This document shows positions 49,450 through 62,784 of a DNA stretch of 64,000 nt, piece after piece. The DNA comes from Strobilurus pachycystidiatus. Its lineage: Eukaryota > Basidiomycota > Agaricomycetes > Agaricales > Physalacriaceae. Below the pieces are notes generated by a model that saw nothing but the letters and a program-made list of their open reading frames with translations, did no database searches and was not told the origin of the DNA. Made by a program: the position numbers and the translations under genes. Numbering within the stretch: position 1 is the stretch's first letter; each line of letters opens with the position of its first letter. The DNA is taken from the NCBI GenBank assembly GCA_019915135.1, contig JAHLMK010000006.1, positions 1,364,001-1,428,000 of the forward strand, in the 5' to 3' direction.

Positions 49450-51385
49450 TGTCAGATGTCTTGCTATCCTTCCAAAACAATTGATACCAATCTTTTGATC
49501 TGTCTATCTATATATCTTGCTGTAATGATTGGGCCAGTATGCTATGCGGTACAAACTTGTTCAATCATCTTGGTCTGTTCAACTGTACAGCACAGAGAGC
49601 TGGATGTTAGCGTGTTGCTTTCCGTTGACTCAAAGATTCTCAGACGTCTACCGGTCCAATACTGAGTGTAGAACAGATAGTATATATATGAAAATAATCT
49701 TACAGGTGACATACTGAGTGTTGACTTCTGGCACTCGAGTGACAATGGCTTTTACAGGCCAAGCCGGCACTGAATGTGGACACTTGAGTGAACATCGCAC
49801 TATAATGCCACACTCCCAACCGTGCACCTGTATGCCGCTCTGAAGTACAACATACGGAGAAGGACAATAAGTGTCACACACCTCAGTGGGCTGCGAGACC
49901 GCCATGAAAAGAGACTTCATTTATTGCAGGCGCGCAAAGACGGAACATGCGCTTTGGCGTCTGACCAATGGAATTGTAGGTTTCAAACTAAAACTACGCA
50001 ACGCAATGGCACGTAGCAGGGATCATCGCAGGAGCACTGGACGCGTAAGTGGATGATGGGGGCACGCCTAATGGGTGACGGTTCTTGCGCCACTTCTAAT
50101 TTTGGAACGAATGTAGGCGCCCAACAAACGCGGGCGAGCTAGGACCGAGCACCTTACGTGCTCAAGCAGGAAGAGTCGTGAGACGCTTCGGCATTGTTGC
50201 GGCGTTGTCACAGACGCGTCGTCTCGTGGACGCTGGGGGAGACAATGATGGCGAAAGAAAATCAACGTATGACGGCGTGACTGGGAAGAGCGATACGCAT
50301 GGACAATGGACACCGGCAAATGTTTGTTTGCTATGTAATCTCTCAACTCTGACTCTCTGAGACAGTGCTGAGCACAATGTTTTGTGGGACACACGGCCGC
50401 TTGCCGCGTAAACCGTGTTCTTGTGGACAAATTGTGCAGCGAGGAACACCACTACTGCACAAAGTTTGCAGTCCTTTGAAGCGGTGTTCAGACCCTGAGA
50501 CAAGATGAGCGCTAAGCTGTCCATAGTCGATGACAAATTAAGAAACTCAGAATACTCAGCGTCAAAAAGCGTTGTATTCAGATAGCCGCATGAGCTGTTT
50601 CGTCTCCTACATAGTACGGAAGGCTGTTTGCTCAAGGTATGCCGTACAACTGGTAAACAAAGCAAAGGCGTTCCTGCTGACAGCAGCCCTGTTCAACTTG
50701 ACGGTCGGAGGATGAAACTAGATAGACAGCTGTGCAATATGTAAGATGTAAATGTAACACAATGATAATTGAGTTGAACTTGGAAAGTGTGGAATGGAAA
50801 CTAGATAAGAAAATTGAAGCATACATGATTATGTCACTCAGGATCATTGCGCTACCTCGCAACTCAACTATAAAGGGGGCAAAATACGGGAACTTTGAAC
50901 GGTTGCGTTGGCTGAACGCTTCACGGAGGCTCGGGCGACGTAGCGTGAGGAAGCCGGAAAAGTTGTTGCTGCCGGATGGGCCCTGCGGGTCCTTGAAAGA
51001 CTCAACATCAATTGGTAGTCATCCTAAGAGCTCACAAGACTCATCTGTGAGCTCAGTGTGAGCTGGAGGCGAGCATGGGCAAATATGGGCGCCGAGTGAA
51101 TGCCGACGTCGGATGGCGAACTCCTCCGTCGCGTTTGTCAGCTTGTACATGTTGTTCCCAAGGGCGCTCAAGCGTGTCCCGTTATCAGTCTTGACGATAT
51201 TGGGCAACTGCACGACAGTCTACACGGACGAAGACACTTAGCAAGTGCGTAGGCATATGCAAAATCACTCCAATACCTTTAAGAACAAATGGGTATTTTC
51301 TGGCCAGGCGCTCTGGTCGTAGGTAGTGTCCCCTTCTTTCATGATAGAAACAAGACGGTCAGTCTCTTTTTGAGGCCAAGACTGT
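49450..51385. other. No gene supported
   Basis: Only short unsupported frames on both strands; no element ends recognised. The minus frame 50162-50665 has no domain and no clear splice structure. Confidence 0.4.
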
Positions 51386-52469
51386 TCAAAGTAAAAGCGG
51401 ATTCCAAGGGTAGGGAGCGTTTTCAGAGGCCTCTGCACCTCTCACACACTCTCTCATACTGTCTGAGCTCACTCAGTACAGTCTGGCACTGAGCAGCAGT
51501 GTTCTCATTGTGATATCTCAACTTTTTCCAAATGAGCTCAAAATCATTTGGCAGTAAATCGCAAATCACAAGACATCGGTCATAGCTACCATGTTGCTCA
51601 TTGCATCCTCATGTCTCTCATAATGTCCCGGACCCATCCTATGAGTTTGGACATGTCACACCATTATGCCCATGTGTGGTATCAACTTTTCTCCAAATGA
51701 GCTCAAATGCATTTGCGAGTAATTTCCATTTTAGGAGATGTAGCCTCATGCTACTGACTTCCTTTCTTGACCTACTAGCCTCAAGGCTATCTCCCCTACC
51801 TAGGGATGCTATCTCCGATCACAGAAGCTGTCAATCATGACAGCATCTGTCAATCATTTCCAGAAGATCACTTCTGATGCCATGTGTTAAGTTACCCATA
51901 TCTCAGCCATGTGACATGGAATAACTTCGCACTTTCCCAGGATCAATCTGTCATCATCTGGCCTAGGCCCAGTGCTGTCTGTCAGCTGATGCTGGGTCTA
52001 GGGCGCCCCAGAGTTGCGAGTTTGATCCCCACTGTGTTGCAGCTTGCTTCCTGCCTTCATCTTCGCATTTTGGCTCTGCAAGGTTTGCACACAGTGTCCC
52101 TCCAGTTCTGCTCACAGGAACTGATGCTCCTTTCACCAGTGTACGCTTTGGACAGTCTCTAGCCCTCCCTGCTGTCTGCTACAGCTAGATCTAACTCGAT
52201 CTTTCACTGCTGTCCATTGTCACTGGTATGCTTATCCAACTTGATTTCGAGTTGATGCCTTATCTTGTGCACAGTGTCCAATCCCTGCCTGCTCCCACGC
52301 TTCCTGATAGCGTTGCACTTGGGATTCTGTGCACAGGTGTGTCCCCAGTCCACTCTCCATAGGCTACAAGCTCAATTTCGCTTCTGTGCTCAGTTTAGCT
52401 TGCTCTGCCTTTGTTTCTGCTTCATCACCCTTGCTCCTACCTCGCACATCGCTCTGCTCATCCATCTCT

Positions 52470-53883
52470 ATGCCCCTCATCGCTGTCTCTGAGTCCTCCC
52501 ACGATGATCTCGACGTCATTGCCTCTCCTCAGGCCTCCCCTGATCCTGAGGCCTCTCCTGCGCCCCATACCATCATTCCTGACTCTGAGATCGACCGCTC
52601 TCGCATCAAGAAGCTCAGTGAGAAGCTGCAGCTCCTTGTCACTCAGTTCTCTGATGGCACCATCCCTAACCACGCTGAGTTCATGCGTCAAGCACGGCTC
52701 ACTGGTGCCAGCGCTCACGAGATGGCCGACTACATTGACCAAGTCACCCAGGTCATCGCTGCTCAACGCGCTGCCCGCGTCGACTCTGCACCTGCTGAGC
52801 CCACTGCCGACCCAGCCACTGTTGCTGCTCGGCAGGGTATAGGAGGAGCAGCAGCGCCAGCACAAGCAGGCTGTCAAGGACGCCGCTTGGGCCGCTCTTG
52901 CTGCCAACTTGGATGCCCTTGATGCTGAGGGCAACAGAGCAGCACCCGTTGTTCCTAGTCCGAACACCGGTCCTCTCTCTGCTGCCTTGTTTGCCAAGCT
53001 CCTTAATCCCACCTCCACTTTGGAGTCAGGGATTCCTTCCTTCATTCTTGCTGCAGCTCCTCATCTTGCGCAGCTCTCCTCCTTGTCTGATCTCTCTCCA
53101 CATCTACAAGAGACAGACCGCCTCCGCAGACTCTTTAGAGCGGACAAGGATGCAGATGCTGTTGCAGACCTTTTCCGTTCCCTCTCTCATCCTGATCCAT
53201 TTGCCCATTCCTTGTGGCGTCTCATTGTCCAAGATCTTTATATTGACTTTGAGAAACTCCTTGCTTCCTTTGGGTCTCACCCATCTCATCATGATGATGA
53301 ACCCAAGGACTTTGGAGGTGGTTATGTTCTTGTGCGCAAGGACCACGTCTCTGCACGTTGGTCTCTTTTCACAGAATCAGACTGGACCTGCTGCTTTGAT
53401 GCATGGTCTCGAGGGGTTCTCCTTGTCTACCCTCACCGGAACAAGGAGTTGGAGAAGTACAGAGCCATTGTGGTGGAGATGTTCCGTGCTTCTGAACCAG
53501 ATCTTTCATTTCCTATCCGCTTTGATTGTCAGACTCGTGAACGTTATGCCAGGGCTCCTTTTGAGCTGCATGACCGGTCTCAACTTCATTTCCCTATGCT
53601 CTCTGAAATGCTTCGCTCTCGAGGCAGCCCATCTGCGCTTAAGCGCCCTGCAGCTACTTCAGCTCAGGAGCCGTCTCCAAAGCGTCAGAGGGTTATTTGT
53701 CAGAACTGGAATCTGGGGAATTGTCCCAAGACTCCTTGTGCTTTCAAGAGGATTCATGACACCTGTTCTGAGTGCGGCAGCAAGCATCCCGCTTGTGATA
53801 AAGAACAGTGCCTTATTCTCCTCAATGCCCGACGAGCAGTTGCTCATAGCAAGTTGGGTGCTGGAAGCGCAGGCTCAGCCTAG
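52470..53883 (+). pseudogene. gag: N4 gag, frameshifted
   Basis: One extra base near 52836 shifts the frame after about 120 codons. The correct frame resumes from 52909 to 53883 and includes the zinc finger, in which one Gly codon has changed to Asp and an Arg to Cys. Confidence 0.85.
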
Positions 53884-55717
53884 AAGCTTATCTGGCTCAA
53901 AGCGGAAGGCAGAAGATGAGCAGTCTGCACCGCGTTTCAAAAGAGGCTTTGTTTTTACTTCCAATGTATTATCAGAATCCAAAGCTCCTCCGAGCATTTC
54001 TTCCACTTATACTGCTCCTCCTCTACCTAGACCACCTCAGCAGATCTTAGATGATCCACAGATCCAAGCCTCGCTTGCAGCTGTTGCGGATTACATCCGT
54101 GTTGATACTCCTTTCAATGTTGACCGCATTGAGCACTTGTTGACCAAACATTCCAACCGTCCATTTGTTGATTCTGTCATTTGCTCTCTTCGTGAAGGCT
54201 TCTGGCCTTTCCATGATGGAGAATGGGAAGCTCATCTCAAAGAGCGTCATGATAATTATGCCACAGAGGCTCAAGATCTTGCAGAACTTCGAGTTTATAG
54301 AGATCAAGAGATTGCAGCTGATCGCTGGTCTCCAGCTCTTCCAGAGAACTTTGTACTTCTTCCTGGAATGCGCATTTCTCCCATGTTTGTTGTCTGGCAG
54401 AAAGGCAAACCTCGTGTTGTCATGGATCATACTGGCAATGGTCTCAATGATGGCATATCCAGAGAGGATGCCAAAGTGCGCTATGATGATATGCATTCAT
54501 TTGGTCAACTTCTCAATGATGTGCTCAAAGCACATCCAAATGAGGAACTGTTGCTCTTCAAGAGTGATGTATCCAAAGCATTCCTCAACCTTCCTGCCCA
54601 TCCCATTTGGCAACTTCATCAAGTGGTCACTGTAGATGGCAGATACCACATTGTGCGCCGTCTCATTCTGGGCACTCGTGCTTCTCCTCGCTGTTGGTGT
54701 TCATTCTCTGGGCTTCTCAACTGGATAGTTTGAGAACTTGGAGTCATTGGTCTTCATGACTATATGGATGACTTCTTTGGCTGGGATTTCAAGCGCAATC
54801 TTGTTATGTTTCATGGCAAACTGCGTCCCCACCGTCAAGTTCAACTTCTTGTCTTTTGGGATCTCATTGGTTGTCCATATGATGACAAGAAGCAGGAGCA
54901 TGGAGTCACCCTCAAAATCATTGGTTTCTGGGTTGATATCCATTCTGGTTCTATCTCTCTCTCTCCAGATTCTCTTGACTCTATGATTACTTCAATCAAT
55001 GAGTTCTTGGGACAACCCAAGCCCCCTCTTCAGCAATGGCAGCAACTTGCTGGCTATCTGAATTGGACTCTCAATGTCTTGCCCTGGGCACGCCCAACTC
55101 TCACAGAGCTCTATCGCAAGATGAGCGGCAAGACCATCCGCTTTAAAGGCATTCCACTCAATGCTGAGGTTAAGCAGGACCTCAGTTGGTTTGTCAAAGT
55201 TGCGAAGGATTGCATTGGCATTCGCTTTGTTGATGCTCAATCTTGGAGTGATGATGAGGCAGATTTCATTGGCTGGACAGATGCTAGCAATTCTGGCCTT
55301 GCATTTGTATATGCAGGCAATGGCTTTGCTTATCAGCTTAAGACTATCACGGGAGTGGACACATTCTTCCGTAAACTTCTTGCTATTTTCTGTCTCATCC
55401 ACCATGTTGCCTCATTCAAGATTCCTCCTTGTCGCATTCTGATCCATTCAGACAGCATGGATTCAGTTGCAGTTTTCAACTCCTTGTCTGCATCTCAATC
55501 ATCACATAATGCTATTTTGTTAGCAATTGCTGATATTGTGCTGCGCACAGGCATTGATGTGCGAGTTAGACACATTCCTGGAGTTGACAACATCATGGCA
55601 GACTTGTTGTCTCGCCTTCTGTTTGATGATTTTTCCAAACAGTTTCCCTCCTACCGCGTGTGCACATGCCAGCCCCCAAGAGAGCTGGTTCCGGCGCGAT
55701 GGAGAGAGTGCTTTTAG
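53825..55717 (+). pseudogene. pol: N4 pol, nonsense mutation before YMDD
   Basis: Open from the overlap with gag to TGA at 54731-54733, where the other copies have TGG (Trp). The rest, with YMDD and RNase H, is open from 54764 to 55717. A catalytic-area Glu in the RNase H ELLAI motif has become Lys (KLLAI). Confidence 0.85.
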
Positions 55718-55719
55718 AG

Positions 55720-56948
55720 ACTGAGCACTTGGAGGACGACAGGCATGGGAGGCATGGCACAGACTTTAACAAGGACAAGCAGAGGATGCGGCAAAGCGGT
55801 GAATGGAGGTCGTCGGTAGTCAGCTCGGATGATTGTGGTAATTGGTCAAGTGGTCACACCCACGGGCCCGCATGGATCTGGACGCGATCAAAGTCATGAG
55901 GTAGCATCAATTTGCCTTGTTGTCTATGTGGCAGGGCTTCATCCCTGGTGGCTTGACTAGCTGCCCTCTTTCACGGGTGGACCAATCAACAGTTAGGCTG
56001 GATGCGACCGCCTTTGAAGTCATGCGGTATCCGTCGACGTCGCGGTCTGTTGGGACAGCACATCCCTGGTGGCTTAGTGAACGCGTTATCTGCTTGGATA
56101 CTGTGTCTCTTGATACCATTGATGACGCCAAACAATGGGTAGCCTGCTCAGCACTAGAAAGACAAGACTATGCTCTCTAACGACCTCCACATCCTACCGC
56201 ACCTTCCATGACTCTCTCAGAGGCCTACCATCCTCACGCTCAGGAAGACCCGCCGTGGCAGGCGTAGTGTAGCTTCGCTACACAGGAAGCTCACCGCCAC
56301 AAAGGCAAGGAATGTCTCGTATCTGTCCTTGACACTTATACTACAGGTATAAGGATTCTCCCTTTTTTTCATTCTCTCCTAACCAATGTCTACTGCCAGT
56401 CACGCTGCCCGCCCACAACCATCCCTTCACTTTCCTGAAGTTTACCAAGAACCAGGCAAAAGTCCGCGAGACCATCGGCACAAATTCTCTCAGAATCTCT
56501 GCTCCCACCACCGACTGTGACTCTACCTAATACAACAGACCACGGCGACACTGTATCATTATCTAAACCCTTTCCCTGAAAATGTTACTTGCTGACGTTG
56601 CTCAAAACTTGTCCATGCTGACGCCATTCTTGCCCGGCAATACAATTGCGTTCTCCCCCTCTGACTATCCTCGATTGCTTGAGGACAACGGAGCGGTACG
56701 CTTAGCTGCCACTGCTCATATTATCTGCCTAACTAGAAGGGTGTGTTGCCGTTGTTGTACGCCCATAAAGGCCTGAAGCATCTGTATCTTCTCAATCAAG
56801 CTTAGTCAATCTTTGACAACAGATTTGCAGGCGTCCAGGTCACCACTGTCTAAGATGATTCATCCAAGTTCTGTGGGCAATGGTATACCGTATTGATGTC
56901 AGCACAGAATGTAGAAATGTACAATGTAACAGCAACTGGCTAAAGTAT
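55720..56948. other. No gene supported
   Basis: Sequence beyond the N4 break. An 88-codon plus frame at 55917-56180 contains the phrase catccctggtggctt twice (about 55938 and 56062) but no domain. Nothing else recognised. Confidence 0.4.
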
Positions 56949-57749
56949 CTACAGTCCATAATAACGACACTGAGCTGGTGCTGTACAATCAAACAGGGTG
57001 AAGCTTCTTCGAGGCTTGAGCTCGTCGTCATTCCAAGTCACTAGGTAGCGATGAACAGTCTTGCTGGTGAAAGACTCCGACCAGCCACCCCATTGAACAA
57101 TATCTCGCACTGGCCAACCCATTTCAGCGTTTGCACATTGCACGTCCCCTCGTCTAGAAGAATGTCCACCAAAGGCCCAGACATTAGAGACTCCGATATC
57201 AACAAGAAGATTTTGAAAGTAAAGAATGAACCGAGCAGAGCACTAAGACGAGAGTCAGCTACGTCATAGCACAGGACCACTCTTCTCATAGTGGACTTGG
57301 GCTTGAAACCCATCAGCTCCTGCTTTGTATTCAGTCTGCGAAACAGATAGCCTGTCCTTATGCCGGATGCTTTAAGCCAAGCTACCATCCACCGGACTGG
57401 ACAAAGATGACTTTTGCTCCAAGGAAGTTCCCACAAAATCCAGGGCTGGGTGGTTAGAGTTTTATCAGAACGGGCCAACCAGAAAGAAATAAATCAAAAC
57501 CCCACCACCGAGAGAAGCATTCTTCCGGAAGTTAAGAGTGACAATAATGTACCAGAGACAGAACTCTTTGTCGTAGTGTATTTTTACTTCGTGAGCCTGA
57601 AGATTTAGAGCTTCCTCAATGCGTAAAAAACAGGAAAAGAATAGAGTGAGTACAGCTTGCAGTAAAATACGAAGCAAAGGTGTGGCCCAGTCCTTTCTAG
57701 AGTCGTTGATGCGACGGACTTGGTATTGGAATATACGCAGAAGATGAGC
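56949..57749 (-). CDS. Crypton-like tyrosine recombinase gene (C-terminal exons)
   Basis: Exons 57749-57501, 57445-57281 and 57242-56949 join in phase on the minus strand. Acceptors are good (ttttttcag, acccag, cgtcttag); donors are weak. The 235-aa product is the catalytic half of a tyrosine recombinase: Arg in CFLRIEEALNLQ, then HLCPVRWMVAWLKASGI and GYLFRRL, the His-x-x-Arg of GGHSSRRGD, WGGW, and the Tyr in VHRYLVTW. This matches the fungal proteins related to Cryptons that are widespread in mushrooms. It is unrelated in sequence to the N recombinase. N-terminal exons should lie upstream (higher coordinates) but were not found with confidence. No terminal repeats located. Confidence 0.6.
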
Positions 57750-58287
57750 CTGAAAAAATGATTAAGATTGTGAATGTCGTTTTGCTCAGAGTTACCAAAG
57801 TCAAGGCTCAAGAGCTCTGCAGCTTTTCTTCATACTGCTGTACCTAACACAGTTATTGAAGATAAGGTTTGTTGTCAATAACACATCAACTTACTTTCCG
57901 GCGAAGCAGACCTTTCATATATGCTGTGACCACAACTGATAAGGAGGGATTTCCTGTTCTTGTCTTTGGTTCTCAGCAAATTCTCTCACATTGAGCATCG
58001 AATGCAAAGAGTTTGGTAACAGCCGATCTTATTCTACACGCGGTGGAACCAGAGTGGAATTGGGTCTGGTGAACGCCAGACATGTTCACGTCGTCGCACT
58101 TAGAGATGGCTGTTAGTGCCCACCACGCTCAAATAATGGCAGGTACTTGCGAGTCCATTATCCAACATATAATCATCAAATTCATATTGAAGGGCAAGTT
58201 CAAACTTCAAAGAGATCTCCCACGGCAGGAAATTGTGCTTGAACCAACCTTGGCGCCAGCAGAATTGAGCAAATGATTTTCCTAGTC
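57750..58287. other. Probable 5' part of the Crypton-like gene
   Basis: Should contain upstream exons. A coding-like stretch precedes a gtaact site near 57797, but its phase does not match the next exon. Confidence 0.3.
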
Positions 58288-58760
58288 TAGACATGAGCAC
58301 GAATGTCGGATATTTTCGGATATTTCAATTATATTTGTATCCGACATCCGAAGTTATTCGGATGTCGGATGTCAGATATCCTTCGGATGTCGGATACCTC
58401 TCGGATGTCGGATGTTCACTTCCTGAGCAAACATCCGAACCATGATAGTTGTGACTATAATATGAGAGTGTTCTGTATTAGCTATGTGACTCTAATTGAC
58501 ATTCACACCCAGTTTACTATCATAACTTCACAGTATGTATAGTTTTAGACTGTGATTGATGCAATTATAATCCAATATTCATGGATATTCAAATATATTC
58601 GGATATATTTGAATGAATATCCGCAGATATTCGGATATTGGTCATTTAACTCGGATAGAATGTCGGATGTCCATCCGAATACAAATATCTGGGTTTGGGG
58701 TGCACATATTTGTCGTTCGGATGTCGGATATATCCGAATAGACACTCGTGATCATGTCTA
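58288..58760 (+). mobile_element. hAT-type MITE, copy 1 (473 bp)
   Basis: Terminal inverted repeats tagacatgagcacgaatgtc and tagacatgatcacgagtgtc (two mismatches) and an exact 8-bp TSD tcctagtc at 58280-58287 and 58761-58768. No coding capacity. The interior is filled with units related to cggatgtcggat and cggatat in both orientations. Confidence 0.9.
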
Positions 58761-58877
58761 TCCTAGTCTATGCAAACATGGGACTCTGCGCCCAACCAGA
58801 GACTCGTGTATCACTCACCGATTGTAGTCCTTCTGAATACGCTCCAATACCGATTGGCTACTCTTTGCTCGAGCAAA

Positions 58878-59072
58878 TCAAAATTTGTCGCGAGAGGTAT
58901 GGTCCTCCTCGTCCCCCTCGTCGTCCGAGTCCTCGTCAGCGTCGTCGTAGTCTACAAGGGCCCAAGATTCGGCATTCTCGGATTCTTCATCCAGATCGTC
59001 ATACCACGCCATCTGCATCTCATCCGTCATCTCATTCCACCTCACAATGCATGTTTTCTTGAGTCCAGGCAA
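58878..59072 (-). CDS. Acidic hypothetical exon
   Basis: 64-codon minus frame: VRWNEMTDEMQMAWYDDLDE followed by a run of Asp, Glu and Ser. Looks like a real acidic tail, but start, partners and function are unknown. Confidence 0.3.
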   Translation of the reverse strand: MPGLKKTCIVRWNEMTDEMQMAWYDDLDEESENAESWALVDYDDADEDSDDEGDEEDHTSRDKF

Positions 59073-60081
59073 GTCAGCGAGGGCTCAAGGCTTTTCAGGA
59101 GTACTTTTAGCGGCCATGTATCTGAACATGAGGCGACCGGCGATGCTGCAATCAACCAATATCCTACAGATAACAAGTTTGAGACAACTCACCGATCTAA
59201 AATGGTAAAAAGCCAGTGCAGACAGTTAAATAGCGCTAAATTTACCAGGGGAGGAACAATACGACAATCACAGTAAAAGCTAGGAGGGTATATGTTGACT
59301 GCAAGCTTCTTGAATGGGGATCAGTCGCCTGTGAAGAACCCAGGGAGTCAAAAATAGGATACAAAAGCTTCCATGTCACGCAAGTCTTATACGAGTAGAT
59401 GAATGATTGATGTGAATTGTAGTAGTCAAGTAATCACAAAGAGGGCGACGGCGCTTCCCTAGATCAGCGTGATTCTGGACTTCTAGTTGTAAGTCAATGT
59501 GGTGCGGACAAAAAACATGAAAGAGTCACTCAACGTAGGAGTGGCGACTTGAATTTGTGGTTCAATCGATTGAACAAGGTATAACGAAAGGCGCGACGTG
59601 GATTGGCTCTCTTCTTTCGCGACTCGGACTGGGTCTTTTGCGCAACGGCCTCCTTGGTACAAACACCGGTGTGACGACTTGCAGGTTGGAGCAAGTGAGT
59701 ATTCGCACCTATTTTGGCTAGACAAGTCAAGCGCGAACAATTTCTATGAGTATTTTTCTGTCGACGGGTGAAAATCGTGGACAATCCAGGGGTATCAGAG
59801 TTCCTAAAACAGGCAAACCCCTGGATAGGCACCATCACATGTCTCCATTAAATGCGACTAGCCGCACCGAGTAAACAATTTTAACAACCACAACGACGTC
59901 GAATGTAAGATCCACTGCAAATCTCCTTCAACCTGCTCACATATTCAAGACACTTGCTATTTCCCAATCCTTGTATTTGGTCACGCTGAAGACGGCGCAC
60001 AGAGAAGGGCCCCAATCCCAGACATAATCTGCCTTCAATGGTTATGTGTTTGTCTCCGGCAAACAAACCAACATTCATGGC
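59073..60081. other. Weakly coding region, no gene assigned
   Basis: A minus frame ending at 59881 (EGRLCLGLGPFSVRRLQRD, then GSYIRRRCGC) looks protein-like. If S3 is skipped, it is in phase with about 10 more codons beyond 61268. Family unknown. Confidence 0.3.
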
Positions 60082-61268
60082 CAATGCTTAAAGGTTCACA
60101 CAGATGAAGTTAGGCTAAAACGGGCCCAAGGGCCTATAAATTACGCGGATCGTGACTGGCTATGTACCACATCAAACTAATACAAGTACATACAAGAAAC
60201 TAGATACAGTTACAGGGAGTGGAGGGTGGGGAAGCAGAAACAAAGGCAGAGCAAGCTAAACTGAGCACAGAAGCGAAATTGAGCTTGTAGCCTATGAAGA
60301 GTGGACTGGGGACACACCTGTGCACAGAATCCCAAGTGCGACGCTATCAGGAAGCGTGGGAGCAGGCAGGGATTGGACACTGTGCACAAGATAAGGCATT
60401 AACTTGAAATCAAGTTGGATAAGCATACCAGTGACAATGGACAGCAGTGAAAGATCGAGTTAGATCTAGCTGTAGCAGACAGCAGGGAGGGCTAGAGACT
60501 GTCCAAAGCGTACACTGGTGAAAGGAGCATCAGTTCCTGTGAGCAGAACTGGAGGGACACTGTGTGCAAACCTTGCAGAGCCAAAATGCGAAGATGAAGG
60601 CAGGAAGCAAGCTGCAACACAGTGGGGATCAAACTCGCAACTCTGGGGCGCCCTAGACCCAGCATCAGCTGACAGACAGCACTGGGCCTAGGCCAGATGA
60701 TGACAGATTGATCCTGGGAAAGTGCAAAGTTATTCCATGTCACATGGCTGAGATATGGGTAACTTAACACATGGCATCAGAAGTGATCTTCTGGAAATGA
60801 TTGACAGATGCTGTCATGATTGACAGCTTCTGTGATCGGAGATAGCATCCCTAGATAGGGGAGATAGCCTTGAGGCTAGTAGGTCAAGAAAGGAAGTCAG
60901 TAGCATGAGGCTACATCTCCTAAAATGGAAATTACTCGCAAATGCATTTGAGCTCATTTGGAGAAAAGTTGATACCACACATGGGCATAATGGTGTGACA
61001 TGTCCAAACTCATAGGATGAGTCCGGGACATCATGAGAGACATGACGATGCAATCAGCAATAAGGTAGCTACGACTGATGTCTTGTGATTTGCGATTTAC
61101 TGCCAAATGATTTTGAGCTCATTTGGGGAAAGTTGAGATACCACAATGAGAACACTGCTGCTCAGTGCCAGACTGTACTGAGTGAGCTCAGACAGTATGA
61201 GAGAGTGTGTGAGAGGTGCAGAGGCCTCTGAAAACGCTCCCTACCCTTGGAATCCGCTTTTACTTCGA
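60082..61268 (-). repeat. S3: solo A-B unit of N family
   Basis: 1,187 bp, minus orientation, complete ends (ccaatgctt and acttcga on the + strand), with spacer. Moderately diverged. No duplication of flanking bases. Confidence 0.9.
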
Positions 61269-62784
61269 TCAACGACAGCCTCCAGCTCTTCATGGAATCC
61301 AGGGGCGCGTGAAGGCATACTCTTCAACTGTAAGATCTGCTCGTCCCAACTCAAACACGCACACTCCGTCACTCAGAATTGGGTCAATGCAGGCACGGCG
61401 TCAATTGGTCCACACAGCTTCCGCGCTTGTCCACAATGACCTGGTCACTCTCAATTGGGGAGCGGCGCCCTTTGCCCAGCTTTTATTGTCTTTTGTCGGT
61501 GATGGGACAGCGGGTCATGCGCTTACCAACACTGATACGCAGGGTACTATTCCAGTACTAGAAACGGGGAATTTTGCGATTCCTGAATAATCCAAAGACC
61601 TTAGGAACCTCCAGTCAAGTACTTAGGATAGAGCACGCAGGAGTTACTGTCTTGATGCGGGCAAGCCTCCAGAACAAGGTCCAGGCGCCTTAACAAGTCC
61701 ATTGGGACAGGCGCGATCGAAACCTTCGATCACCTTCATCCGAATATTCTTATCCGCGCGTTGGATCTCTTTCAAGATCCCCTACCTTTGCGTGTACCTT
61801 GTATTACAGACTATGTGCTATACCCATTCGCACTCAAGGAGGATCCAAAGGTCTCCAAGCGGTTCAGTTAGAGCAATCCAAGACCTGCGCACATCAACCC
61901 GAAGACCTGAAAGGTCTCAAAATAAATTCAAGGACGTCATAACCCTTCTGGGGAAATAATCTTCGGAGCTGTCAAGGACTCCAAACCGACGCCTTCCGCT
62001 ATGCCAATCGATCATGATCCACGATCAAGGACCACCCCGAAAGCAGGGTGTATTACCACTTTAAGAAAGCACTCCCCTGTAGTGTCTGCGCTCGAAAGGA
62101 CGTTCTTAACGGTCTCCATCCAACCTATTTACAAGAAAGCAAGTGTTCATAGGACCTTGCATCATAAAGATACCTAAGGATCAAAGTCCTTATCGAACCT
62201 CAATCTCCTGGGCCCAAGGATTATACCATACCGCCAAGGTGGCGTATATGGTTAAAGGACCAAGCGGCCTGTCCGCAGTTGTTTCGACCAGGGATAGCCA
62301 ATATGAATCTAGCATTTGTATGACTCGAATGCCCAATGTATCCAATCCTAGAATAGATGCTTACTCAGTAGGAGACCACCAGTAGTATAAAAGAGCCCAA
62401 AGGACCCATAATTTGGTAGCTTAGAGCCCCCTCCAGTAGTCGCTAGTCAGACGCAGCCATTGTAGTGAATCTATCTCGAGTTTTGACTCATTTCTGAAAA
62501 GTACCTAAAGACCCCAAAGACCTTTCCAAGATTTAGAGACATCAGGTGTTGCCAAACTCCTTGAAAGACTCAAAAGAACCTTATTCCGACGTACCAAGTC
62601 AAGTATCAACGAATCTACTTGGTGTTAGAACCTTGTATTCGCAAGAAGGCCGGTTTGTAAGTGGTTCTGCCCTGAACTCACGCTCCTTCGTGAAGTACTT
62701 CCCTTTGAGGAATAAGTTGAGTTTGAACGAGTGTTGTCAACGTCTGAGACACCTTTCGGAACCTTTGGTCCCGGTGCAAGACAC
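61269..62784. other. Possible LTR/promoter region of another retroelement
   Basis: No gene supported. A TATA box (tataaaag, 62386-62393) is followed by a non-coding leader-like stretch that the second MITE interrupts. With the open frame at the window end this resembles a 5' LTR or leader, but no second LTR is in view. Confidence 0.3.

Larger units (their letters stand above)
51386..55719 (+). mobile_element. N4: 3'-truncated, degenerate N element
   Basis: A1 51386-52423 followed by broken gag and pol. It matches the family until cttttagag (55719) and then stops; the recombinase gene, B1, A2 and B2 are missing. The break falls in the pol-recombinase overlap. It is older than N1-N3 by its many substitutions, but keeps the tctg that N1 and N3 lost. 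Confidence 0.9.
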
